A stretch of DNA of 64,000 nt from Pseudomonadota bacterium (GCA_018241685.1 JAFEDJ010000054.1:310001-374000); one strand, 5' to 3'. Counted from the stretch's first letter, positions 29,468 to 39,405 are shown. Numbers and translations are program-made. The notes: generated by a model not told the origin, from the letters alone.

Positions 29468-29730
29468 CTCGCCACACTCCATTCGTACAATGGGATTCAT
29501 TCGAGGGGTCGCAGGACCACAACGCCCGACAAACGGACATGTGAATCCTATCGGCCGGGCCGCTGGTAACTTGATTGCCGTAACGGCATTTGCTGCGGTG
29601 CAACCGCAGCATCCGTCATGGCGCGCAGCTTACCGATTCGGCCCGCCGCTCCCCATGCAGGAATCCACGGCCGGCACGATTTACCTGCCGGCTACCGACT
29701 TTTCGATGCCATCCGGAGCATTCCATCCCC

Positions 29731-30540
29731 ATGCCCCCACGTCGCCTGAAGATCCACCGCCATCCCGCAGCGCACACAACGCCCCGTCCGCCGCTGCTGT
29801 TCGTACATGGCGGCTATACCAACGCCCTGTGCTGGGAACACAATTTCATTCCGTATTTCAACCATCGCGGTTATGACGCCTATGCGCTGGATCTCTCCGG
29901 CCACGGCGGCAGCGAAGGCCGCGAGCGCCTGGACGATTTCGGCCTGGACGACTTCGCCGACGATCTGGCCCAGGCGGTGGACGAACTGCCCGCCACGCCG
30001 GTGCTGATCGGCCATTCGATGGGAACCCTGGTGGTGCAGCGCTACCTGGCCCGCAGCCCGGCCGCCGGGGTGGCGCTGCTGGCGCCGGTGCCGCCCACCG
30101 GCACCGGTGGCTCGGCCAGCCGGCTGGCGCTGCTGCAGCCGGACTTCTTCCGCGAACTGCCGAACGTGGTGGCCGGACGACCGACGGAGCACACGCTGCG
30201 CGTCATGGCGGAGGTGTATTTCTCACCCGACATGCCGCGCCAGGACGTGCTGCAGTACATGCCGATGATCCAGCCCGAATCGGAACAGGCCGTTGCCGAG
30301 ATGGTCACCCTGCCCTTCACGCCAGCGGGGCGTCGGCCGGACATTCCGGCACTGGTGATGGGCGGGCGGGAAGACGCGGTGTTTCCTGCATCGATGCTGT
30401 TCTTCACCGCACTGCAGTGGAAAGCCCGCCAGGTCGTCATCGACGGCGCCGGGCACATGCTGATGCTCGACCCCCAATGGCCGCAGGCCGCCGCCGCGCT
30501 CGGCGACTGGCTGGACACGATTCCGTCGGCGCAGGCTTGA
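29731..30540 (+). CDS. Alpha/beta hydrolase
   Basis: A 269-residue cytoplasmic hydrolase. PLLFVHGGYTNALCWE gives the oxyanion-hole loop, LIGHSMGTLVVQRYL the nucleophile elbow with Ser, and the C-terminal GREDAVFPASM and GAGHMLMLDP the acid and His. The triad is complete. Family members act as esterases, lipases or thioesterases; nothing in the context fixes the substrate. The ATG at 29731 is preferred to upstream in-frame starts because the preceding sequence is arginine/proline-rich and not part of the fold. Confidence 0.85.
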   Translation: MPPRRLKIHRHPAAHTTPRPPLLFVHGGYTNALCWEHNFIPYFNHRGYDAYALDLSGHGGSEGRERLDDFGLDDFADDLAQAVDELPATPVLIGHSMGTLVVQRYLARSPAAGVALLAPVPPTGTGGSASRLALLQPDFFRELPNVVAGRPTEHTLRVMAEVYFSPDMPRQDVLQYMPMIQPESEQAVAEMVTLPFTPAGRRPDIPALVMGGREDAVFPASMLFFTALQWKARQVVIDGAGHMLMLDPQWPQAAAALGDWLDTIPSAQA

Positions 30541-30568
30541 ACCCGGCCAGCGGACTCCACGCAGGACT

Positions 30569-31051
30569 CTACGGCCGGCGGAAACCGCCCTCGACCCAGG
30601 CTGCGGCGCTGGCCCGGTTGAGCTTGAAGCCGGCCTCCACGCGCACTTCGGCGATCACTTCGCCGAAGGCGTCGTGGGCGGCCAGCCTGGCATAGGGTTC
30701 GTAGTCGTCAGGCACGATATCAAGGGTCACCTCCACCGGCCCGTCATCGGTGCTCACCGTCATGCGTTTGTGGAGCAGTGCATGCAAGTGCTGCTCGTGG
30801 CGGCGCAACACCTCGGAGGCGGTCTTGACCAGCGTGCTGAAGGCCGCCGCGTCGAGAGGCTTGGGGTTTTTCTTGTCGCGGCCCATCGTCCAAGGCCCAA
30901 CCAGCGCCGGCTCGGCCTCGCCATGCTTGATCATCGCCACGGCCCAGCCGTCGTCGTCCTCGTTCTTGATGACGCGGGCGGTCCATCCGTTGTCGCACCA
31001 CAAGCGGTCTTCCTTGACCACCTCGGGCAAATCGTCTGCTTCATGTGTCAT
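30569..31051 (-). CDS. Hypothetical protein, about 160 residues
   Basis: I do not recognise the family. The product is soluble and mixed alpha/beta, with an N-terminal DGWTARVIKNEDDDGWAVAM-like segment (NGWTARVIKNEDDDGWAVAM region), then helices (ASEVLRRHEQHLHALLH) and a C-terminal YARLAAHDAFGEVIAEVRV. The frame is long and its composition is coding-like, so it is probably real. The ATG at 31051 is preferred over a GTG two codons earlier. It may share a transcript with the cupin gene upstream on the same strand. Confidence 0.65.
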   Translation of the reverse strand: MTHEADDLPEVVKEDRLWCDNGWTARVIKNEDDDGWAVAMIKHGEAEPALVGPWTMGRDKKNPKPLDAAAFSTLVKTASEVLRRHEQHLHALLHKRMTVSTDDGPVEVTLDIVPDDYEPYARLAAHDAFGEVIAEVRVEAGFKLNRASAAAWVEGGFRRP

Positions 31052-31081
31052 CAGCACATTTTACCGTGCGCCGGGCCCCCC

Positions 31082-31441
31082 TCAGGCGCGGTCGAGCATT
31101 ACGTAGCGCTTGCTGACCCGCTCCAGCACCTCGAAAGTGCCGGTGAAGCCGGCCGGGATGACACCGGCGTCGCCAGGGCCGAACTCCCGCGCCACGCCCT
31201 TCGTATCGACGATGCGCAAACGCCCGCTGATCACCTGGAAGAACTCGTGACGCCCCGGATGGAAGGCGATCCGCCAGGCGCCCGGCTCGCAGTGCCAGTC
31301 TCCGATGGACAGCGCACCATTGTCGGCAGCATAACGCTCGGCGGTCAGGCGCCGCGGCGGCGCGCCGATGGCCCGTTCGACGGCGGGATGGTCTTCGACC
31401 GCGGCGGGCGCCGGGTCGGCAAAATGGATCACGGACGGCAC
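31082..31441 (-). CDS. Cupin domain protein (ureidoglycine aminohydrolase cupin-like)
   Basis: A 119-residue single cupin. GDWHCEPGAWRIAFHPGR, HEFFQVISGRLRIVD and GPGDAGVIPAGFTGTFEVLE match the small DUF861-type cupins. The strand pattern with W-x-x-x-F-x-x-x-E is typical, with the metal ligands partly conserved. These proteins are often annotated as stress or nitrogen-related, but their reaction is usually unknown. A GC hairpin (GCAGGC/GCCTGC, about 31457-31478) lies upstream on the non-coding side. Confidence 0.8.
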   Translation of the reverse strand: MPSVIHFADPAPAAVEDHPAVERAIGAPPRRLTAERYAADNGALSIGDWHCEPGAWRIAFHPGRHEFFQVISGRLRIVDTKGVAREFGPGDAGVIPAGFTGTFEVLERVSKRYVMLDRA

Positions 31442-31526
31442 GGGGGATTCTCATGTGCAGGCAGGTATTCGCCTGCTGCGGGTTGAGGGGAAATCCGATG
31501 GCGTGTGGACTCACCCCTACGGGTGT

Positions 31527-32093
31527 TCAGAACAGTTCGACGTCGTCGCCCTTGTCCTTCATTTCGGCCTTGTAGTGGCTCAGAGCTTCCTTCACCGGCG
31601 CGCCCTGCATCACCGCGTTGAACATCTCCACCTCTTCACGGGTGGAATACTTGGCGCGGATCTTCTCCTGCAGTGCAACCCATTCAAAGGGGTTGTAGAG
31701 CTTGCGTTGGTCGGTGACGAGACTGGACAGGGCCTCCAGGCTGTGGGACACGTGGGCCAGGCGCTGGCTGAGCTTGTCGTAGAACTGGAAGGCCATGATG
31801 GACTTCTGCACGCGCCCCGCCACCTCGCCGGCATGGCCGATGAGGGATTCCTTCAGCTGGGCGGTGGCCGGCGTGTCCGGCAGTTGCTCGAGGGCGGAAC
31901 CCATCATGCGCATGTAGCCGGCCATCGACGTGAAGGAATCGGTCAGCACCTCCACCGAGCTGTTGCCTTCCTTCATCGCCGACTCGATCTGCCCGACGGC
32001 CAGTTCGAGCAGCAGCACCGTCTCTCGGACCTGGCTCCAGTCCAGGTCAGGGGCATGGGCGCTGGTGCCGCGGCGTTCTTCTGGTGCAGTCAT
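31527..32093 (-). CDS. Helical hypothetical protein, possibly chemotaxis-related
   Basis: A 188-residue, nearly all-helical protein. ETVLLLELAVGQIESAM, EVLTDSFTSMAGYM and FQFYDKLSQRLAHVSHSLE stand out; the last resembles the FQDRVSQRLEHV-like helices seen in chemotaxis-associated proteins and in CheZ-like segments. No catalytic motif is found. It is downstream of murB on the same strand (81-bp gap) but has no clear functional link with it. A GGTG/CACC-type hairpin (31511-31525) follows the stop. Function unknown. Confidence 0.65.
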   Translation of the reverse strand: MTAPEERRGTSAHAPDLDWSQVRETVLLLELAVGQIESAMKEGNSSVEVLTDSFTSMAGYMRMMGSALEQLPDTPATAQLKESLIGHAGEVAGRVQKSIMAFQFYDKLSQRLAHVSHSLEALSSLVTDQRKLYNPFEWVALQEKIRAKYSTREEVEMFNAVMQGAPVKEALSHYKAEMKDKGDDVELF

Positions 32094-32174
32094 GACATTC
32101 TCCGGAGACCGGTTGATTGATGGCGAATATTCGGCATGGCGCCGAAAAGCTTTAGGGCAGGTCAGGCTCGCATG

Positions 32175-33227
32175 CTACGGCAAGGCGCCGGCAAAGACCG
32201 GCTCCGGTTGAAGCTCGACGCCGAAACGGGCCAGCACGTCGGCACGCACCGCGTTGCTGGCAGTGATGACGTCGGCGCCGGTGGCACCGCCGTGGTTCAC
32301 CAGCACCAGGGCCTGCCTGTCGTAGCAGCCCACCGGGCCGAGACGGCGGCCCTTCCAGCCGGTCTGATCGATGAGCCAGCCGGCGGCCAGCTTCACCCGG
32401 CCGTCGGCCTGCGGGTAATGGGGCAGGCCAGGATGCTGCGCGACCAGGCGGGCGTATGTATCAGCATCGACCACCGGATTCTTGAAGAAGCTGCCGGCGT
32501 TGCCGATCTCGGCCGGGTCGGGCAGCTTGCGGCGACGGATCGCGATGACCGCGTCCGACACCTGCAGCGGCGTCGGCGAGCTGATGCCCTGGGCGTCGAG
32601 CTCCTTCGCCACGTCGGCATAGCCGGTGACCGCCTTCCAGGCCTTGGGCAGGCGGAAGGTGACGGCAGCGATCAGGTAGCGGCCCTTGCCGGCTTGCTTG
32701 AAGAAACTGTCGCGGTAGCCGAAGGCGCAGTCGCGCTTGTCGAAGCCCACGGTCTTGCCGGTTTCCAGGTCGTAGGCGCGCAGGCTGTAGAAATGCTCGG
32801 CCATCTCGAGACCATAGGCACCGATGTTCTGCACCGGTGCAGCGCCGACGGTGCCGGGGATCAGCGACAGGTTCTCGAGACCCGGCCAGCCCATCTCCAG
32901 CGTCCATCGCACGAAGTCATGCCAGTTCTCGCCGCCACCGGCGCGGATGTAGAAAGCCTCGGCGTCCTCCTGCACACGGCTGCGGCCATGGAAGGCCACA
33001 TGCAGCACCAGGCCGGGGAAATCGCCGGTCAGCACCAGGTTGGAGCCGCCGCCGATGACGAGCCGGGGCAGGCCGGCGATGCGCGGATCTTCAAGCACCG
33101 CGCGCAACGCATCCACGTGGTCCACAACGGCGAACCAGGCCGCACGGGCCGGCAGGCGCAGGGTGTTCAGATTGTCGAGGGGGACGTCCTGGCGCAGCAG
33201 GTCGATGGCGTTGGCGGCGTGGCTCAT
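32175..33227 (-). CDS. murB: UDP-N-acetylenolpyruvoylglucosamine reductase
   Basis: A 350-residue Mur[17 protein letters not shown] is the FAD-binding loop, and [30 protein letters not shown] and [13 protein letters not shown] are family hallmarks, with the Ser of GSFFKNP as proton donor. It reduces UDP-GlcNAc-enolpyruvate to UDP-MurNAc in peptidoglycan synthesis. The longer tail with [11 protein letters not shown] is the type I MurB. The start overlaps the queF stop by four bases (ATGA), so the two are translationally coupled. Cytoplasmic. Confidence 0.95.
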   Translation of the reverse strand: MSHAANAIDLLRQDVPLDNLNTLRLPARAAWFAVVDHVDALRAVLEDPRIAGLPRLVIGGGSNLVLTGDFPGLVLHVAFHGRSRVQEDAEAFYIRAGGGENWHDFVRWTLEMGWPGLENLSLIPGTVGAAPVQNIGAYGLEMAEHFYSLRAYDLETGKTVGFDKRDCAFGYRDSFFKQAGKGRYLIAAVTFRLPKAWKAVTGYADVAKELDAQGISSPTPLQVSDAVIAIRRRKLPDPAEIGNAGSFFKNPVVDADTYARLVAQHPGLPHYPQADGRVKLAAGWLIDQTGWKGRRLGPVGCYDRQALVLVNHGGATGADVITASNAVRADVLARFGVELQPEPVFAGALP

Positions 33228-34075
33228 TGGCGGACCTCGGCGACGGGTTCCGGCGCCGGCAGGCCCGGCGTGCGGCGGTAGGGATTGATGTCCAGCCCGC
33301 CTCGGCGGGTGTAGCGCGCCCACACGGACAGCTTGGACGGCCGGCACTCACGCAGGATGTCCACGAAGATCCGCTCGACGCACTGCTCGTGGAACTCGTT
33401 GTGCTGGCGGAAGGACACGATGTAACGCAGCAGCGCCTCCCGGTCGATCGGCGCGCCGTAGTAGCGCACCACCACCATCGCCCAGTCGGGCTGGCCGGTG
33501 ACCAGGCAATTGGACTTGAGCAGGTGGGAATACAGCGTCTCGCCAACCTCCGGCGCACCGTGGTCGGCCTTCAGCAGGGACGGATCGGGCGTGTAGCGGT
33601 CGATGTCGATGTCGAGGGTGTCGAGCAGCACGCCGTCGGGGTAGCCGATGGCCCGTTCGGGGCGAGTACTAAGGGGCTCGACCTGCACCGCCACCTGCGC
33701 GCCGACGGCATCCGACAGGTCGCGGGCGAGGGTCTTGCCGAGGTCGGCGACGCTGTGCACGCGGGTCTGGTTGAAGGAGTTCAGGTACAGCTTGAAGGAC
33801 TTGGACTCGACGATGTTGGGCGAATCGGCCGGCACGCGAAAACTCGCCAGCGCCACCACCGGCTTGCCGCGAGGGTCGAGCCAGGACAGTTCATACGCGT
33901 TCCACAGGTCCTCGCCGACGAAAGGCAGCGCACCGTCGGCCAGGCCGATCTCGTCACGCTTGCCCTGACGGGCGATGGGGAAGAGCAGTTCCGGTGCGTA
34001 GTGCTCGGCGTAGGCCACCGGCTTGCCGAGAGGCGACGCGTTGGGGTGAGCGGGGTGTTTCGTAGACATCTTCAT
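33224..34075 (-). CDS. queF: NADPH-dependent 7-cyano-7-deazaguanine reductase, long form
   Basis: A 283-residue type II QueF. The signature [15 protein letters not shown] and the catalytic Cys in [15 protein letters not shown] are present, as is [12 protein letters not shown] near the C-terminus. It reduces preQ0 to preQ1 with NADPH on the path to queuosine in tRNA. The long form carries two tandem T-fold halves, as in E. coli. It is followed by murB with a 4-base overlap, a coupling without metabolic link. A downstream in-frame ATG two codons later is an alternative start. Confidence 0.95.
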   Translation of the reverse strand: MKMSTKHPAHPNASPLGKPVAYAEHYAPELLFPIARQGKRDEIGLADGALPFVGEDLWNAYELSWLDPRGKPVVALASFRVPADSPNIVESKSFKLYLNSFNQTRVHSVADLGKTLARDLSDAVGAQVAVQVEPLSTRPERAIGYPDGVLLDTLDIDIDRYTPDPSLLKADHGAPEVGETLYSHLLKSNCLVTGQPDWAMVVVRYYGAPIDREALLRYIVSFRQHNEFHEQCVERIFVDILRECRPSKLSVWARYTRRGGLDINPYRRTPGLPAPEPVAEVRQ

Positions 34076-34187
34076 ATTGTACTGACTCAGGCCAGCAGCG
34101 GCCGGCCGGAAGTACAGGACACAATCTTTTCAAGCTCGGCCGCCACAGCTCCGTTAATGTGGCAATTCCGCCTACCTGCATCACAGC

Positions 34188-34583
34188 ATGACTTACAAGG
34201 TCCTCATCGTCGACGACGTCGCGACGATACGCGGCTTCGTGCGGGCTGCCATCGCCTCGCTGAACTACTCGATCCTCGAAGCCCACAACGGGGCAAGGGC
34301 GCTGGAACTGTGCCGGCAGGAACAGCCCGACCTGGTCGTCACCGACTGGAACATGCCGGGCATGCGCGGCGACGAACTGATCAAGCACATCCGCGCCGAG
34401 GATCCGGAGACCCATATCATCGTCCTCACCGCCGAAGGGGCCCGCGATCAGGTCGGCGCGATGCTGGCCCTCGACATCCAGGGCTATGTACTGAAGCCCT
34501 TCCAGCTACCGGCCCTGCGCCGGCGCATCGAGGCTGTCCTGCTGCAGCGACTGCCCCGCGCCGCCTTCCCGTCGCAGGGCTGA
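34188..34583 (+). CDS. CheY-like single-domain response regulator
   Basis: A 131-residue receiver with no output domain: YKVLIVDDVATIRGF holds the acidic pair, VVTDWNMPGM the phosphoacceptor Asp, VLTAEG the Thr and YVLKPF the Lys. It likely works by protein-protein contact (CheY-like) in chemotaxis or as a phosphorelay intermediate. The gene is divergent from queF and its end overlaps the convergent lytic transglycosylase gene by 78 bp, an unusually long overlap. No kinase is adjacent. Confidence 0.9.
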   Translation: MTYKVLIVDDVATIRGFVRAAIASLNYSILEAHNGARALELCRQEQPDLVVTDWNMPGMRGDELIKHIRAEDPETHIIVLTAEGARDQVGAMLALDIQGYVLKPFQLPALRRRIEAVLLQRLPRAAFPSQG

Positions 34584-35798
34584 CAGCAGCTTCTGCCCAC
34601 CACGGCCATCCACCGGCTGGCCGAGACGCTCCTGCTCGATGCGGATCGCTGCCCGGCTGGCGTCGCCGAGCATGCCGTCCACGGTGCCGATTGCGTGGCC
34701 GCGAGCGACCAGCAGCGTCTGCAGCTCGCGCCGCTCGGCGCGGGACAGGCCAGTGTCGTCGGTCGGCCACGGGGTGACGAAAGGCCCGCCGCCGCGCAGG
34801 CGGTCCGACAGATGGGCAATGGCCAGCGCATAGCTCTCGGCGGCGTTGTAGCCATAGATCGCATCGAAATTGCGGAACACCAGGAAGGCCGGCCCCTTCG
34901 GTCCGGCCGGCAGCAGCAGGCCGGCGTTGCCGGTGCCGTCGAGCGGCGTGCCGTCGACACGCGTCACCCCGCGGCCGCTCCACACTGCCAGCGGCTGCTT
35001 GTTGCGCCGCCCGGCGCCGCTGGCATCAAAACCGGCCGGCAGGCGCACTTCATAGCCCCACACCTCGTCTTCACGCCAGCCCGCCCTTTTCAGGAAGTTG
35101 GCGGTGGACGCCAGCGCGTCGGGAACGCTACCGACCAGGTCGCGGCGGCCGTCGCCATCGAAATCGACGGCCAGGCGCAGGAAGGTGGACGGCATGAACT
35201 GGGTGTGACCGAAGGCCCCGGCCCACGAACCGGTGAGCTGATCAACGCTGACGTCGCCGCTGTCGACAATCTTCAGCGCGTCGTAGAACTCGCCACGGAA
35301 ATAGGCCTGGCGCCGCCCGTAGCAGGACAGCGTGGATAGCGACGTGAGCAGCGGACGGGAACCGAAGTTGCGGCCGAAGTTGCTTTCCACGCCCCACACC
35401 GCGACGACCGTGGCCGGATCCACGTGGAAGCGGGCCGCCACCGCCGCCAGCGTGTCGCGCCACTGGGCAAGCATGGCCTGGCCATCGGCGATGCGCTCGT
35501 CGTCCACCAGACCGGCCAGGTAATCCCAGATCGGAGTACGGAACTCCGGCTGGTAGTCGAGCAGATCCAGCACCTTCATGTCCGGCGCGAGGCCGGCGGT
35601 AAGGCGCTCGTAGCCGTCCGGCGACACGCCGCGGGCCACCGCGGCGGCTTTCAGGCCGGCCACGCAGGGTGCGAAACCGGCCGGGTCGGGCGCGGCCTGG
35701 GCATGGGCGGCGGCACCCGACACCAAAATGCACAGTGACGCACCAAAGATGGCGAAGCGGGCGCTGGCACAAGCACCCACGGAGTTATTTCGTTTCAT
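34506..35798 (-). CDS. Lytic murein transglycosylase (MltB family) with peptidoglycan-binding domain
   Basis: About 430 residues. MKRNNSVGACASARFAIFGASL...AQA is a signal peptide. The catalytic domain has VWGVESNFGRNFGSR (catalytic Glu), SWAGAFGHTQFMPSTFL and YGYNAAESYALAIAHLSD, all typical of MltB. A C-terminal peptidoglycan-binding domain follows (LLVARGHAIGTVDGMLGDAS). It cleaves the glycan MurNAc-GlcNAc bond to 1,6-anhydro products in the periplasm. The final 26 codons are encoded antisense to the CheY-like gene. Start chosen because it gives the signal peptide. Confidence 0.92.
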   Translation of the reverse strand: MKRNNSVGACASARFAIFGASLCILVSGAAAHAQAAPDPAGFAPCVAGLKAAAVARGVSPDGYERLTAGLAPDMKVLDLLDYQPEFRTPIWDYLAGLVDDERIADGQAMLAQWRDTLAAVAARFHVDPATVVAVWGVESNFGRNFGSRPLLTSLSTLSCYGRRQAYFRGEFYDALKIVDSGDVSVDQLTGSWAGAFGHTQFMPSTFLRLAVDFDGDGRRDLVGSVPDALASTANFLKRAGWREDEVWGYEVRLPAGFDASGAGRRNKQPLAVWSGRGVTRVDGTPLDGTGNAGLLLPAGPKGPAFLVFRNFDAIYGYNAAESYALAIAHLSDRLRGGGPFVTPWPTDDTGLSRAERRELQTLLVARGHAIGTVDGMLGDASRAAIRIEQERLGQPVDGRGGQKLLSALRREGGAGQSLQQDSLDAPAQGR

Positions 35799-35895
35799 TG
35801 GTCTGCGGACACAGTTTGACGATAGGGCGATGGGCCCGGCCACGGAGATCACCTCGCCCCACGACCGGAAAACGCCACGACGCCCCAAAAAGGGA

Positions 35896-38619
35896 TCAGT
35901 GGGCCTCGTCCCAGTTGGCGCCGACACCCACTTCGGCCACCAGCGGCACGGAAAGTTGCGCGACGCCGGCCATCAGCTTCGGCAGCTGGACGCGGATCAA
36001 TTCCACCTCGTCGTCCGGCACTTCAAGCACCAGTTCGTCGTGGACCTGCAGGATCAGGCGCGACTTCACGCCGGCCGTCTTCAGCCAGGCCGACGTGGCG
36101 ATCATCGCCTTCTTGATCAGATCGGCAGCGGTGCCCTGCATCGGCGCATTGATCGCCGCCCGCTCGGCGGCCTGGCGGCGCCCCACCTGCTGGGCGCGGA
36201 TGTCCGGCAGGTGCAGGCGGCGGCCGAACACCGTCTCGACGTAACCGTTGGTCTTGGCCTCCAGGCGGGTGCGCTCCATGTAGGCGGCGACGCCGGGATA
36301 GCGCGCGAAGTAGCGGTCGATGTAGTTGGCCGCGGCGGCCCGCTCGATGCTCAGGTTCTTGGCCAGGCCGTGGGCGCTCATGCCGTAGATCAGGCCGAAG
36401 TTGATCACCTTGGCGTAGCGGCGCTGCTCGCTGGTGACTTCCAGCGGCGTCACGCCGAAGATCTCGGCGGCGGTGGCACGGTGCACGTCCTCGCCGTGGG
36501 CGAAGGCGTCGAGCAGGCCCTTGTCGCCGGACAGGTGGGCCATGATGCGCAGCTCGATCTGCGAGTAGTCCGCCGACACGATCTTGTGGCCGGCCGGGGC
36601 GATGAAGGCGGCGCGGATGCGGCGCCCTTCCGGCGTGCGGATCGGGATGTTCTGCAGGTTGGGCTCGGAGCTGGCGAGCCGCCCGGTGACCGCCACCGCC
36701 TGGCTGAAGCTGGTGTGCACGCGGCCGGTCTTTGGGTTGACCATCAGCGGCAGCTTGTCGGTGTAGGTGTTCTTCAGCTTGGCCAGGCTGCGGTGCTCCA
36801 GCAGCAGCTTGGGCAGCGGGTAGTCGTCGGCGAGCTGGGTCAGCACGTCTTCGTCGGTGGACGGCTGGCCGGTGGCGGTCTTCTTGACCACCGGCAGGCC
36901 CAGCTTGGTGAACAGGATCTCGCCGAGCTGCTTGGGCGAGCCCAGGTTGAAGGGCTGGCCGGCCAGCTCATGGGCCTGCAGCTCCAGTTCGTGCAGGCGG
37001 CGGCCGAGTTCCTCGGAATGCTGGGCGAGCAGGAAGTCGTCGATCAGCACGCCGTTGCGCTCCATCTCGAAGAGCACCCGCGCGGTGGGCAGCTCCACGT
37101 CCCGGTACAGCGCGGCAAGGCCCGGCTCGACGGCCAGCTGGGCAGCCAACGCATGGTGCAGGCGCAGCGTGATGTCGGCGTCTTCGGCGGCGTATTCGGT
37201 GGCTCGGGCCAGCTCGACCTCGCCGAAGCCGATCTGCTTGGCGCCCTTACCGCACACTTCGGCGTAGGTCAGCGTCTTGAGGCCCAGGTGGCGGCTGGCC
37301 AGGGAGTCCATGTCGTGGGACTTGTCACTCTCCAGCACGTAGGACTCGAGCAGCGTGTCCTCCGCGATACCGGCAAGCGCGATACCGTGGTTGGCCAGGA
37401 TGTGGGCGTCGTACTTGAGGTTCTGGCCAAGCTTGCGGTGGGTATCAGACTCCAGCCAGGGCTTCAGCCTGGCCAACACCCCGGCCAGCGGCAGCTGGGC
37501 CGGCGCGTCGGCGTAGTTATGGGCCAGCGGCAGGTAGGCCGCCTCGCCCTCGACGGTGGCGAAGGACATACCGACCAGGGTGGCGACCAGCGGATCGAGG
37601 CCGGTGGTCTCGGTGTCGAAAGCAGTGATGTCGGCGGCGGAGATCTTCGCCAGCCACGCGTCGAAGGCGGCCCAGTCGAGCAGCGTCTCGTAGCCGTTGC
37701 GATGGGCGCCCGGCTCGCCCTGGGGCACGACAGCCTCGGGCGCCTCGGCGGCGGCCGGCGCGGCGCGATGCACGCCCTGCTCCAGCTCCTTCAGCCAGCC
37801 CTTGAATTCCATGCGCCGGTAGATCGCCGCCAGCGCCTCCTTGTCGTCCTCCCGCGCCGGCAGGTCGGCGGGACCGACCGGCAGCGGCAGGTCGGTGACG
37901 ACGGTGACCAGCTTGCGGCCAAGGGGCAGGAAGTCCAGATGCTTGCGCAGGTTCTCGCCGACCTTGCCGCCGACCTTGTCTGCATTGGCGACCAGGTTGT
38001 CCAGGTTGCCGTACTCGGTGAGCCACTTCACCGCGGTCTTGGGACCACACTTTTCGACGCCGGGCACGTTGTCCACGGTGTCGCCGATCAGGGTCAGGTA
38101 ATCGACGATCAGGCTTGGCGGCACACCGAACTTGGCGGTCACGCCGGCTTCGTCGAGAACCTCTTCGCTCATCGTATTCACCCAGCGTACGCCGGGCTGC
38201 ACGAGCTGGGTCAGGTCCTTGTCGCCGGTGGAGATGACGACCTCCCAGCCGGCCTCGACGGCGCGGCGGGTCAGCGTGCCGATCACGTCGTCGGCCTCGA
38301 CGCCATCCTCCATCAGCAGCGGCCAGCCCTCGGCCCGCACGGCCTCGTGCAGCGGCTCGATCTGCGCACGCAGGTCGTCCGGCATCGGTGGGCGCTGGGC
38401 CTTGTAGTCGGGAAACCAGTCGTCGCGGAAAGTCTTGCCCTTGGCATCGAATACGCAGGCGCGGTATTCCGCCTTGTAGTCGGATTCGAGCCGACGTAGC
38501 ATGGAAAGAACCCCGCGCACCGCGCCAGTCGGTTCTCCCGACGAATTGCGCAGGTCGGGCAAGGCATGGAAGGCACGGTACAGGTAACTGGAACCGTCTA
38601 CGAGCAACAGGGTCGGCAT
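35896..38619 (-). CDS. polA: DNA polymerase I
   Basis: A 907-residue protein with all three PolA parts: a 5'-3' exonuclease (GSSYLYRAFHAL, GVEADDVIGTL, STGDKDLTQLV), a 3'-5' proofreading domain (FDTETTGLDPL, EYAAEDADITLRLH) and the polymerase (SADYSQIELRIMAH motif A, KVINFGLIYGMSAHGLA motif B, LQVHDELVLEV motif C). The acidic residues of each active site are retained, so all three activities are expected. It repairs and joins Okazaki fragments and fills excision gaps. The start MPTLLLVDGSSYLY is the family N-terminus. It is divergent from the LOG-family gene. Confidence 0.97.
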   Translation of the reverse strand: MPTLLLVDGSSYLYRAFHALPDLRNSSGEPTGAVRGVLSMLRRLESDYKAEYRACVFDAKGKTFRDDWFPDYKAQRPPMPDDLRAQIEPLHEAVRAEGWPLLMEDGVEADDVIGTLTRRAVEAGWEVVISTGDKDLTQLVQPGVRWVNTMSEEVLDEAGVTAKFGVPPSLIVDYLTLIGDTVDNVPGVEKCGPKTAVKWLTEYGNLDNLVANADKVGGKVGENLRKHLDFLPLGRKLVTVVTDLPLPVGPADLPAREDDKEALAAIYRRMEFKGWLKELEQGVHRAAPAAAEAPEAVVPQGEPGAHRNGYETLLDWAAFDAWLAKISAADITAFDTETTGLDPLVATLVGMSFATVEGEAAYLPLAHNYADAPAQLPLAGVLARLKPWLESDTHRKLGQNLKYDAHILANHGIALAGIAEDTLLESYVLESDKSHDMDSLASRHLGLKTLTYAEVCGKGAKQIGFGEVELARATEYAAEDADITLRLHHALAAQLAVEPGLAALYRDVELPTARVLFEMERNGVLIDDFLLAQHSEELGRRLHELELQAHELAGQPFNLGSPKQLGEILFTKLGLPVVKKTATGQPSTDEDVLTQLADDYPLPKLLLEHRSLAKLKNTYTDKLPLMVNPKTGRVHTSFSQAVAVTGRLASSEPNLQNIPIRTPEGRRIRAAFIAPAGHKIVSADYSQIELRIMAHLSGDKGLLDAFAHGEDVHRATAAEIFGVTPLEVTSEQRRYAKVINFGLIYGMSAHGLAKNLSIERAAAANYIDRYFARYPGVAAYMERTRLEAKTNGYVETVFGRRLHLPDIRAQQVGRRQAAERAAINAPMQGTAADLIKKAMIATSAWLKTAGVKSRLILQVHDELVLEVPDDEVELIRVQLPKLMAGVAQLSVPLVAEVGVGANWDEAH

Positions 38620-38679
38620 GGGTTCGCGAGGCAGAGCAGGCGGAACCTCACCCCTCACCCCTCACTCCTTACAAGAAAA

Positions 38680-39405
38680 ATGACTGCAAAAGACAAACTC
38701 CCCCGGATGGTGCCGAACACGGCAGCGCAGAACTTCACGGCCAGGGAGTCGTGGCGGATTTTCGGAATTATGGCAGAGTTCGTCGAGGCCACTGAGCGCC
38801 TCAAGCCGATCCGCCCGGCCGTCTCGATCTTCGGCAGCGCCCGCACCAAGCCCGACCATCCGTATTACGAGAAAACCGAACGCATCGCACGCCTGCTTTC
38901 GGACGCCGGCTTCTCGGTGATCTCCGGCGGCGGCCCCGGCATCATGGAGGCCGCCAACAAGGGCGCCTATTTCGGCAAGTCGCCGAGCGTCGGGCTGAAC
39001 ATCCAGCTGCCGATGGAGCAGCAGGCCAACCCCTACCAGGACATCTCCCAGACCTTCCAGCACTTCTTCGCGCGCAAGTTCATGTTCGTGAAGTTCGCGG
39101 TGGCCTACGTGGTGATGCCCGGCGGTTTCGGCACCCTGGACGAATTGCTGGAGGCGATGACGCTGATCCAGACCGGGAAAAGCAGCAAGATCCCGGTGAT
39201 TCTGGTCCACGAGCCCTTCTGGCGCGGCCTGATTGACTGGTTCAAGGACCGGTTGGTCGACGAAGGCATGATCAACCCGGAAGACATCAATCTGGTTCAG
39301 GTCATCGACGAACCCGAAAAGGTGGTGGATGCGATCTTCAACCATTACCAGAGCCGCGGCTTCCTGCCGCTGCCGGAAGAGCACGAGCTGATGCTCAACC
39401 TCTGA
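38680..39405 (+). CDS. LOG family protein (cytokinin riboside 5'-monophosphate phosphoribohydrolase-like)
   Basis: A 241-residue Rossmann protein. VSIFGSARTKPDHPYYE, ISGGGPGIMEAANKGA and MPGGFGTLDELLEA are the LOG-family signatures (GGGPGIMEA and PGGxGTxxE). It is the longer TIGR00730 form common beside polA in betaproteobacteria. LOG proteins cleave the ribose phosphate from nucleoside monophosphates; the physiological substrate in bacteria is mostly not cytokinin. The ATG at 38680 is preferred because it follows a purine-rich stretch and gives the family N-terminus. DUF2782 follows 46 bp downstream. Confidence 0.92.
   Translation: MTAKDKLPRMVPNTAAQNFTARESWRIFGIMAEFVEATERLKPIRPAVSIFGSARTKPDHPYYEKTERIARLLSDAGFSVISGGGPGIMEAANKGAYFGKSPSVGLNIQLPMEQQANPYQDISQTFQHFFARKFMFVKFAVAYVVMPGGFGTLDELLEAMTLIQTGKSSKIPVILVHEPFWRGLIDWFKDRLVDEGMINPEDINLVQVIDEPEKVVDAIFNHYQSRGFLPLPEEHELMLNL

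Noticed and set aside
35728-38499. Very long plus-strand open frame opposite polA
   Set aside because: It is antisense to a complete DNA polymerase I with all motifs. Its composition (Gly/Gln/His/Val-rich, no motif) is typical of frames opened by high GC on the opposite strand.
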